A stretch of DNA of 10,028 nucleotides from Candidatus Magasanikbacteria bacterium CG_4_10_14_0_8_um_filter_42_12. GTDB taxonomy: Bacteria; Patescibacteriota; Patescibacteriia; Magasanikbacterales; UBA922. This document shows positions 4,808 to 10,028 of the stretch, in pieces (the stretch's first letter is position 1; each line of letters begins with the position of its first letter). The notes below the pieces were generated by a model. That model was not told the DNA's origin, made no database searches, and saw only the letters and a list, made by a program, of their open reading frames with translations. Made by a program: the position numbers and the translations under genes. The stretch is from NCBI GenBank assembly GCA_002784795.1, contig PFLZ01000090.1, forward strand, positions 1-10,028, given 5' to 3'.

Positions 4808-5152
4808 TCAGGATGCAACATCGTCCGAGGCGGGACCACGTGCGAGAAGTTGCATACCGGCCTTGTCGAAGATGATTGTCTCTCCCTCAAGGAAAGTACA
4901 CTCGATCTGGTTATTCTCGAAGTCGAGCGTAATCACAGTGAACGTGATGCCGCGACGCTCACCACTCACCTCGTGAACAACGTCCCCCAACGAGATCCAG
5001 AACGGTTCTTTGCCTGTGCCAGGAAGAGAGAGACAGCTCCCCTCACAGCCTTTAGGGCTATGATACCTGTACCCTCCTTCGTCCACTGAAACAACGCGGA
5101 GGAGACCAGTTCTCCAGCCAATGAAGTAATCTCCAGGCATGGGCATGGGCAT
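4808..5152 (-). CDS. Unrecognised 114-residue protein, second gene of the cassette
   Basis: I do not recognise a family. The protein starts MPMPMPGDYFIGWRTGLLRV and looks soluble, with alternating hydrophobic residues suggesting beta strands (for example GITFTVITLDF, QIECTFLEGETIIF). It has three cysteines (36, 40, 85), including CEGSC. There is no signal peptide or membrane segment. The start at 5152 is chosen because its ATG overlaps the TGA of the gene before it (TGATG), with an excellent Shine-Dalgarno (AGGAGGGG) about five bases upstream. A longer frame from 5308 would overlap the first gene almost fully. Translational coupling is likely. Stop TGA, GC-richer than neighbours, and Shine-Dalgarno use all set it apart. 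The start signal supports a real gene; the function is unknown. Confidence 0.72.
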   Translation of the reverse strand: MPMPMPGDYFIGWRTGLLRVVSVDEGGYRYHSPKGCEGSCLSLPGTGKEPFWISLGDVVHEVSGERRGITFTVITLDFENNQIECTFLEGETIIFDKAGMQLLARGPASDDVAS

Positions 5153-5331
5153 CAGCTCCCCTCCTCGATGCGCTTCCAATTGCCGTACGCAAAACCACCA
5201 CAGCACTTGATCGACGGCACCGTCACCCAGGCGATGTTCGAGATGGTACCATCGGCGTTGAGATCCGTGGCGGAGATGGTACCACGCAACCCAGTTTTCT
5301 CGTGACACACATGAATCCTGTTTTGGGTCAT
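5152..5331 (-). CDS. Unrecognised 59-residue protein, first gene of the cassette
   Basis: I do not recognise a family. The protein begins MTQNRIHVCHEKTGLRGTIS and contains NADGTISNIAWVTV and KCCGGFAYGNW. His7, Cys9, His10 and the Cys43-Cys44 pair could bind a metal, but this is only a possibility. No signal peptide or membrane segment. The ATG at 5331 is preceded by AAGGAGGGGGAGC, the strongest Shine-Dalgarno in the window, which decides the start over an upstream in-frame Met at 5424. Its TGA stop overlaps the next gene's ATG by one base. Sampled 60-base lines here are 57-60% GC. A possible attenuator lies upstream. The two products may act together, as the coupling suggests. Confidence 0.72.
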   Translation of the reverse strand: MTQNRIHVCHEKTGLRGTISATDLNADGTISNIAWVTVPSIKCCGGFAYGNWKRIEEGS

Positions 5332-5370
5332 GCTCCCCCTCCTTTCCCTGCTACCTAGGGATCGAACGTT

Positions 5371-5422
5371 GTTTGCTGACATTCGAAAAATGTGAACCAC
5401 ACACTCCCCGAATCCAGCAAAC
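5371..5422 (-). promoter_or_regulatory. Stem-loop in the leader before the two-gene cassette
   Basis: GTTTGCTG (5371-5378) pairs with CAGCAAAC (5415-5422). After a small bulge the stem continues with ATTCG (5381-5385) and CGAAT (5409-5413). The ~23-base loop can form a further TGTG-GTT-CACA stem. It ends about 40 bases before the first cassette gene. On the minus strand its first arm overlaps the T-run of the preceding terminator. Confidence 0.45.
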
Positions 5423-5444
5423 AAAAATCCCGCCGAGCGGGATT
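5421..5444 (-). terminator. Rho-independent terminator between smc and the cassette
   Basis: A perfect stem AATCCCG (5426-5432) with CGGGATT (5438-5444), loop CCGAG. On the minus strand it is followed by TTTTTGTTTG. It lies about 145 bases past the smc stop codon, far for a simple smc terminator, and downstream of a second promoter. It may therefore end smc, attenuate the cassette, or both. Confidence 0.75.
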
Positions 5445-5486
5445 GTCAATGATACTTTTTTCTATGACAAAGGTTATCCCGCTGGG
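5426..5486 (-). promoter_or_regulatory. Possible attenuator (antiterminator plus terminator)
   Basis: On the minus strand AGCGGGAT (5483-5476) is exactly complementary to ATCCCGCT (5443-5436), which is the first arm and part of the loop of the terminator. Past one C·C mismatch two more G-C pairs extend it. The two hairpins are mutually exclusive, as in transcription attenuators. No known riboswitch class is recognised. Confidence 0.35.
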
Positions 5487-5533
5487 AGCGTGATCTTCTT
5501 TGTCTTCTTTGTTGTGAACGAATTGAAATTCAT
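5474..5533 (-). CDS. Possible 19-residue leader peptide
   Basis: An open frame MNFNSFTTKKTKKITLPAG starts three bases after the predicted transcription start and ends in a TAA that overlaps the antiterminator segment. There is no Shine-Dalgarno. If translated it would be leaderless, like the last gene of the window. A short frame of this size is easily fortuitous. It is listed only because its position matches that of leader peptides in attenuators. Confidence 0.2.
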   Translation of the reverse strand: MNFNSFTTKKTKKITLPAG

Positions 5534-5542
5534 ACTAGATAA

Positions 5543-5571
5543 ACCATACCAACTCAGTATCTATATGTCAA
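5543..5571 (-). promoter_or_regulatory. Promoter downstream of smc, facing the two-gene cassette
   Basis: Perfect TTGACA (5566-5571), 17-base spacer, TATGGT (5543-5548) on the minus strand, starting about 20 bases after the smc stop. Predicted start near 5536. Transcripts would be about 110 bases if stopped at 5426-5444, or would continue into the cassette. Confidence 0.55.
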
Positions 5572-5589
5572 AACAGCCTGTGGAAAACA

Positions 5590-8500
5590 TTATGCTTCTG
5601 CAACTTTTTCCGCTTCCCCAAGTTTTACTGACAACAGTCGACTCATACCATCATTTCCCATTGTGACTCCGTAGAGTGCGTCCGCTGCATGCATACTGAC
5701 ACGATTGTGTGTGATCAGAATAAACTGTGAGGCTGTTGCGAGTTCTTGTAGAATATTGGTAAAACGAAGTGTATTCGCTTCGTCGAGGGCTGCTTCGACT
5801 TCGTCGAGGAAGACAAATGGTGAAGGATTTGTGCGAAGAATTGCACACACGAGTGCAATCGATACCATCGTGCGCTCTCCTCCAGAAAGCGACTGGATGT
5901 TTTTTATTTTTTTGCCAGGTGGATTTGCTTTGACATCAATACCCTGCAAAATTTCTTTGCCACGCTTTTTCCGCCGTGCTTTTGCGTCATCCTCGTCATC
6001 CAGAATATCATCCTCAGCAAGCAACGCTTCTTCATCCTCTTCTGTTTTTTCCTCCCCGTATATTTCAATGAGATCCGCTTCCCCACCTTCAAAGAGCGTT
6101 GTGAAATACCGTTTGAATTCTGCCTTAATTTGTTTGAATGCTTTCTTTCTTTTTTTTCTCATCATTTCATCGAGCTCTGCAATCAATGTTTCAAGATCCT
6201 TTGCCGTTTTTGTCATGTCATCGAGCTGCATCGACAAGTCACCATGTCGTGCTTTTGTTTCTTCATATTCATCCACCACTTCCTGATCAATGCCACCAAT
6301 CAAAGAAAGTTTATATTTCAATTTATCTATGTCTGCGAGAACACCATCGAGCTTGTCGACAGTCAGAGAAGACTCCACACGATTGATAACCTCGGCGAGT
6401 GAGAGATGCAATTCATGATATATTTCTTCTTCCAGATCTTCCATCTTTGTTTCAAGTTTTGCAATCTCGACTTGCAGTATGTTGCGCTGTTCTGAAATAG
6501 CATTCAATGATGTCTGAAGGCCTTGCATCTCATCTTGGAGTGCAAATACACGCTTTCTCTTTTTTTCTTCTTCTTCATTGAATGCATCTATTTTTTTCTG
6601 TGCTTGCGTCAATGCCGTATCAGCATCAGCCAGTGTGCTATCAATAGTATCGCGCTCTTTTTGCAATGTTTTCATGGCTTGGTCATAATCTCCCTCACTC
6701 ATAGATGACAGAGAAAGTTCTTGTTCAAACCCTGCTTTTTCTTTGTCTATTTCATGCTTTTGAGATTCAAGAAGTTCACGCTTATTGGTACGCTTTCCCA
6801 TGTCTGTATCAAGTGTGCGCAGGGCTTCGTCTGCATTCTTGTGCAGAGTTGTGAGGTCTGTGAGTTTAGTATCAATAGCAAGCAATTCTTCTTTAATAGC
6901 TTCTTCATTGTGCTGTGAGCCATACATTGATTCTTGAGAAAAGCTGAGACCAGTACTCTTTTGTTTTCGGAATCCACCTTTCATACTACCACTCTTTTCG
7001 AGGATATCTCCATCTAGCGTGACCATCCGCACACGACCAACACCAATCTCACGCGCTGTTTCAATATCATCAACAATCAAGGTATCACCGAGTGCATACG
7101 AAAAAATATCTTCAAATTTTTCGTCATACGTCACAATATCAAGCGCCAACCCGACCACACCTTTCTTGCCAAGCAATGCTTCTATATCTTGTGAAATATG
7201 TCTACCACGAATTTTTGTCAGTGGGAGAAATGTTGCATACCCGAGACGACTCTCGCGCAAATAACGGATACAACTTTCTGCCACGCGTTCGTCCTCTACC
7301 ACAATCGATGTGAGGTGTGCTCCCGCGGCAATGTCGAGGGCAAGCTGATACTCTGCAGGCACACGAGCAAGCTGCGCCACCGCACCGAGTACGCCACCAA
7401 AACGTCGACGCTCTGACAAAATAGCTTCTACCGCACGAAGCCCTGTGTACTGGAATACCGATGTTTGTGTTTCTGCTTCGCGAAGAAGTCGTTCCAGATC
7501 TTGCTTTTTTCGATGCAATTCTTGCATGTCGAGTGTCACCTCCTGCATCTTTTTGATAGCACCCATTCGTTTTGTTTCAAACTCTTCTTCCTCTTTTTGT
7601 ATCCGTTCGATATCTTCTGAAAGACTGATCACTTTTTGATCTACCTCATCACGCTTTTGCTGCAGCCATCCAATATTCTGCTTCCCTGCTTGGCTATACG
7701 CAGTCTGCATACGGCCCGAGAGAATTGCACGTTCTCGTTCGAGTCTATGTTTTTTTTGTTGTGCATCATTGTATGCACGTTGCAATGCTGCAAAAACATC
7801 TTCGCGAGAAGCCCCTTGTGCGAGCGTTGCAAGCTCTGTTTGGATCGTACTGAGAGATCCACTCAGTTCATCGTATGTTTTTTGAATAGAAAACAATTCG
7901 GCTCGTCCTTTTTCGAGTGACGAACTAAAATGCCCACCGAGCGTGAGATAATATCCTTCCTGCAATTCTCGAAGCGCAGCTTCTACTTCTTTTCGCTGTT
8001 CAAGTTTTTTTACTTGTCGAGACAACAACTTTAGGCGCGGGGTAATTTCGTGCAACAACAATGACGCCTGCTCGATATGTTCTTTACTTTTACGAAGTTT
8101 GAGAAATGACTGATGTCGTTTAATTTGAAATTCTTTAATCCCTGCAGCTTCATCAAAAAATGCTTTGCGTTCTAATGGAGACTGGAGGAGCATTCGATCG
8201 ATAGTTCCTTGTCCAATAACACTATATGATCCATGCGCAAATTGTGCTTTTGCCAAAAGAATCTGAAGATCAATCAATCGAACGGTTGCACCATTGATCA
8301 GATATTCACTATCACCAGAACGATACAACTTTCGAGTGATAACAAGATCTTCGTACTCTATAGGTGCCTTGTGATCACTATTGTCAAAATGCAGACTCAC
8401 ACTCGCCACACTCATCTGCCCTTTTGTCGCAGATCCTGCAAAAATAACATCAGCCGTTTTTTTTCCTCGCAGTTGCTTTACACTTTGTTCACCGAGCACC

Positions 8501-8655
8501 CAACGGATAGCATCAGAGATATTACTCTTTCCACTCCCATTTGGTCCTACGATTGCCGTGATACTTTGTCTCTCTTTATACGGCGGCAAAAAATCAACCG
8601 TTGTCTTGTCAGCAAAGGATTTAAAACCATGGAGTTCTATTGATTTGAGGTACAT
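5590..8655 (-). CDS. smc: Chromosome segregation/condensation ATPase Smc
   Basis: Structural maintenance of chromosomes protein, which dimerises through its hinge and organises DNA with ScpA/ScpB. The 1021-residue product has the N-terminal ATPase half with Walker A GPNGSGKS (37-44) and a first coiled-coil arm (about 175-395). The hinge follows (about 403-561, ending SGSMKGGF), then a second arm (about 575-840). The C-terminal ATPase half has signature LSGGERT (923-929), Walker B FVFLDEVEAALD (947-958, Glu952 catalytic) and ITHNRVSM (about 981-988). It is shorter than the ~1,180 residues common in bacteria, mainly in the arms. An acidic segment (about 867-893) interrupts the C-terminal head before the NPPGKK strand. 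I chose ATG 8655 (MYLKSIELHGFKSFADKT), the family start, over 8742. No Shine-Dalgarno. Divergent from the nrnA-like gene. Stop TAA. Confidence 0.97.
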   Translation of the reverse strand: MYLKSIELHGFKSFADKTTVDFLPPYKERQSITAIVGPNGSGKSNISDAIRWVLGEQSVKQLRGKKTADVIFAGSATKGQMSVASVSLHFDNSDHKAPIEYEDLVITRKLYRSGDSEYLINGATVRLIDLQILLAKAQFAHGSYSVIGQGTIDRMLLQSPLERKAFFDEAAGIKEFQIKRHQSFLKLRKSKEHIEQASLLLHEITPRLKLLSRQVKKLEQRKEVEAALRELQEGYYLTLGGHFSSSLEKGRAELFSIQKTYDELSGSLSTIQTELATLAQGASREDVFAALQRAYNDAQQKKHRLERERAILSGRMQTAYSQAGKQNIGWLQQKRDEVDQKVISLSEDIERIQKEEEEFETKRMGAIKKMQEVTLDMQELHRKKQDLERLLREAETQTSVFQYTGLRAVEAILSERRRFGGVLGAVAQLARVPAEYQLALDIAAGAHLTSIVVEDERVAESCIRYLRESRLGYATFLPLTKIRGRHISQDIEALLGKKGVVGLALDIVTYDEKFEDIFSYALGDTLIVDDIETAREIGVGRVRMVTLDGDILEKSGSMKGGFRKQKSTGLSFSQESMYGSQHNEEAIKEELLAIDTKLTDLTTLHKNADEALRTLDTDMGKRTNKRELLESQKHEIDKEKAGFEQELSLSSMSEGDYDQAMKTLQKERDTIDSTLADADTALTQAQKKIDAFNEEEEKKRKRVFALQDEMQGLQTSLNAISEQRNILQVEIAKLETKMEDLEEEIYHELHLSLAEVINRVESSLTVDKLDGVLADIDKLKYKLSLIGGIDQEVVDEYEETKARHGDLSMQLDDMTKTAKDLETLIAELDEMMRKKRKKAFKQIKAEFKRYFTTLFEGGEADLIEIYGEEKTEEDEEALLAEDDILDDEDDAKARRKKRGKEILQGIDVKANPPGKKIKNIQSLSGGERTMVSIALVCAILRTNPSPFVFLDEVEAALDEANTLRFTNILQELATASQFILITHNRVSMHAADALYGVTMGNDGMSRLLSVKLGEAEKVAEA

Positions 8656-8714
8656 GAATTTGAAAACTAGAGGCTGGGTACTGGACACCAGGTCGGATAC
8701 ACAAATATGGGATA

Positions 8715-8744
8715 ATAATATCATGTTTTCTGGTATCCTCACAA
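8715..8744 (-). promoter_or_regulatory. Candidate promoter of smc
   Basis: TTGTGA (8739-8744), 18-base spacer and TATTAT (8715-8720) on the minus strand. Predicted start near 8708 gives a leader of about 50 bases, which includes a small hairpin CTGG-ACA-CCAG (8681-8691). The -10 box is placed within a run of ATA repeats, so its exact position is uncertain. Confidence 0.45.
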
Positions 8745-8748
8745 GCTA

Positions 8749-8777
8749 TTGACACTTTTCCCAAAATAATGTACATT
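8749..8777 (+). promoter_or_regulatory. Upstream promoter of the nrnA-like gene
   Basis: Perfect TTGACA (8749-8754), 17-base spacer and TACATT (8772-8777), initiating near 8784. It lies back to back with the smc promoter, five bases from its -35 box, so the two could compete for RNA polymerase. Confidence 0.55.
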
Positions 8778-8784
8778 CATATGC

Positions 8785-8812
8785 TTGTCTTTCTTCGCTC
8801 ACGTATTATAGT
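8785..8812 (+). promoter_or_regulatory. Second promoter of the nrnA-like gene
   Basis: TTGTCT (8785-8790), 16-base spacer and TATAGT (8807-8812). The predicted start near 8819 would leave about 27 bases before the ATG, a stretch that carries a TGGGAA/TTCCCA inverted repeat. It is tandem with the promoter at 8749-8777. Confidence 0.5.
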
Positions 8813-8845
8813 AAAGAACTGGGAATTCCTAGTTTCCCAATATAT

Positions 8846-9856
8846 ATGCCAAAAAGGGTAGCCACTCACATTTTCAAGGCCATCCATGCAGCAAGGAAGA
8901 TCCTCCTCGTCTCTCATAAAAATCCTGATGGAGACACGCTCGGATCCCTCGCTGCCATGATGCAATACCTGCGCCATATCGAAAAACCTCATGTGGCATT
9001 TTGTACTACCTCCATTTCCCCTTCCCTCATGTTTCTCCCGCACGTTGACTACGTTACCTCCCAGCCTACGGTTTGGGACGATGCCGATATTGACCTCGTG
9101 ATCATCTTTGATTCTTCGAGCCCAGATTATGCTGGCGTAGAACAGCTCCTCCCTGTGATGCAAGAACGCGGTGCAAAGATTGCAAATATCGATCATCACA
9201 ATACCAATCTGCAATACGGAGATTTCAATCTTGTTTTGCCAAAAGCAAGCTCGACGACAGAGATTGTCCATGATTTTTTTATACATAATACAGTCAATAT
9301 TACGCCTGGCATGGCGACGTGTTTGCTCACTGGTATTATTACCGATACAGGCAATTTTACCAATTCTGCAACCACAAAACATTCCATGAATATTGCGAGT
9401 AAACTGATTGAAAAAGGTGGCAACATGTCGATGATCCAAGGATGGGTACTGAAAGATAAAACGGTCAACGGCCTGAAACTGTGGGGGACCGTCCTCAGCA
9501 GAATGGCACATCACGAGCCACTCGATATTGTCTACACATACGTAACAAAAGAAGATATACAAAAGCACGGCGTGACAGAACATGAAGTGGAAGGCATTGC
9601 AAACTTTATGAATAATATAAAGGATGGACGTGCTGGCATGATATTGAAAGAGACGCATGACGGCAATTTCAAAGGGAGCTTTCGCACCACGCATGACCAT
9701 GTCGATGTATCAGCATTTGCAAAACTCTTTGGTGGTGGCGGGCATAAAAAAGCAGCTGGCTTTTCTGTAGAAGGGCCGATCGAAAAAGCGATTGAACATA
9801 TCTTCGAAAAAATTCGTGTATTTGAACAAGGAGAACTTGCGCTTGCAGAGGTATAG
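8846..9856 (+). CDS. nrnA: DHH/DHHA1 phosphoesterase, NrnA-like nanoRNase/pAp phosphatase
   Basis: A two-domain metal-dependent phosphoesterase of 336 residues, close to the ~310-340 usual for NrnA. The DHH domain shows motif I SHKNPDGDTLGS (23-34; His24, Asp28, Asp30), motif II FDSSSPDY (Asp89), motif III NIDHHNTN (Asp116-His-His118) and motif IV ITDTGNF (Asp167). The DHHA1 domain ends with the substrate-binding GGGGHKKAAGF (296-306). NrnA proteins degrade 2-5 nucleotide RNAs and, in several bacteria, dephosphorylate pAp. A cyclic-dinucleotide (c-di-AMP/pApA) phosphodiesterase role is the alternative, as in stand-alone DHH-DHHA1 enzymes. The N-terminal PAS/GGDEF part of GdpP is absent. ATG 8846 is the only sensible start; no Shine-Dalgarno. 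Stop TAG, with no terminator before the next promoter. Confidence 0.92.
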   Translation: MPKRVATHIFKAIHAARKILLVSHKNPDGDTLGSLAAMMQYLRHIEKPHVAFCTTSISPSLMFLPHVDYVTSQPTVWDDADIDLVIIFDSSSPDYAGVEQLLPVMQERGAKIANIDHHNTNLQYGDFNLVLPKASSTTEIVHDFFIHNTVNITPGMATCLLTGIITDTGNFTNSATTKHSMNIASKLIEKGGNMSMIQGWVLKDKTVNGLKLWGTVLSRMAHHEPLDIVYTYVTKEDIQKHGVTEHEVEGIANFMNNIKDGRAGMILKETHDGNFKGSFRTTHDHVDVSAFAKLFGGGGHKKAAGFSVEGPIEKAIEHIFEKIRVFEQGELALAEV

Positions 9857-9862
9857 CGTTCA

Positions 9863-9891
9863 TTGACATGGCGTACACTCACGCATATACT
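9863..9891 (+). promoter_or_regulatory. Strong promoter of the last gene
   Basis: Perfect TTGACA (9863-9868), 17-base spacer, perfect TATACT (9886-9891). Transcription should start around 9898-9900, at or within two bases of the next gene's ATG. It starts only seven bases after the nrnA-like stop codon. Confidence 0.87.
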
Positions 9892-9899
9892 ATAGGCAT

Positions 9900-10028
9900 A
9901 TGTATACATTACCTGTCACAATTTCAAAATTAAAAAGAAAACTACATATAGAGGTAGATGCAGACAAGTTTGAACGCCTTGCCGCAATTTTTGGGTTATT
10001 CAACAAAAATTTTCTTCAGAGTGTTGAT
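9900..10028 (+). CDS. Start of a small conserved-looking protein, possibly antitoxin-like (partial)
   Basis: Forty-three codons are open to the window edge: MYTLPVTISKLKRKLHIEVD at the start, then ADKFERLAAIFGLFNKNF and LQSVD. Balanced composition and a strong promoter make it a real gene. I recall similar short proteins from CPR genomes, sometimes next to RelE-like toxins. That is memory, not a search result, and the toxin-antitoxin reading is speculative until the downstream sequence is seen. The ATG at 9900 falls inside the perfect palindrome ATGTATACAT (9900-9909) and at the expected transcription start, so the mRNA would be leaderless. There is no Shine-Dalgarno. Confidence 0.75.
   Translation, partial: MYTLPVTISKLKRKLHIEVDADKFERLAAIFGLFNKNFLQSVD

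Noticed and set aside
5153..5308. Longer start at 5308 for the second cassette gene
   Set aside because: It would overlap nearly the whole first gene; the strong Shine-Dalgarno points to 5152.
5341..5370. tRNA-like GTTCGATCCC on the minus strand
   Set aside because: No matching T stem, anticodon arm or acceptor stem can be drawn; probably chance.
8656..8742. Longer start for smc at 8742
   Set aside because: The extra 29 residues precede the universal Smc start (YLKSIELHGFKSF) and cover the candidate smc promoter.
8777..9700. 307-residue open frame on the minus strand, opposite the nrnA-like gene
   Set aside because: It overlaps a well-supported DHH/DHHA1 gene on the other strand, has an odd Cys/His/Ile-rich composition with no recognisable motif and no start signal.
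1..10028. CRISPR array, replication origin or parS sites
   Set aside because: No regularly spaced repeats, DnaA-box clusters or parS-type palindrome were seen despite the presence of smc.

Overview
The window looks like chromosomal DNA from a small-genome bacterium, most likely a member of the Patescibacteria/CPR (Parcubacteria-like). This is an inference from style, not a database match. Housekeeping proteins carry long low-complexity tails, most genes have no Shine-Dalgarno sequence, promoters are compact sigma70 type (several TTGACA-17-TATACT), and the last gene resembles small proteins I associate with that group. The genes read with the standard bacterial code.

Layout, left to right. 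Bases 1-184 hold a possible leftward promoter and the hisS terminator. Then, on the minus strand, come hisS (histidyl-tRNA synthetase with a ~110-residue Lys/Ala-rich N-terminal tail) and lepB (signal peptidase I), probably one lepB-hisS transcript. Upstream of lepB is a minus-strand tRNA unit with its own strong promoter: tRNA-Ile(GAT) then tRNA-Val(GAC). Fragments of both tRNAs are duplicated outside the genes. Next come two separately promoted minus-strand genes, khpA (KH-domain RNA-binding protein) and rpsP (ribosomal protein S16 with a ~100-residue Ala/Glu/Lys tail). The largest gene-free stretch (4414-4807) holds the rpsP leader and promoter, a pair of REP-like hairpins and a large terminator-like hairpin. 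Beyond it is a GC-richer two-gene cassette (4808-5331, minus) encoding unrecognised small proteins. Its start and stop codons overlap, it has strong Shine-Dalgarno sequences, and it uses TGA stops. The cassette lies downstream of a possible attenuator (promoter, short leader ORF, competing hairpins). Then comes smc (minus), and divergently from it an nrnA-like DHH/DHHA1 phosphoesterase (plus). The window ends in the start of a small plus-strand gene whose promoter leaves almost no 5' leader.

The recognised genes serve core functions: translation (hisS, tRNAs, rpsP), RNA binding and turnover (khpA, nrnA), protein secretion (lepB) and chromosome organisation (smc). The less ordinary content is (1) the two-gene cassette and its possible attenuator; (2) a 30-bp palindromic element found once in frame inside hisS and once inside a broken copy of the tRNA-Val 3' end; (3) a REP-like inverted pair with a compensatory stem change; (4) the contrast between Shine-Dalgarno-less native genes and the cassette.
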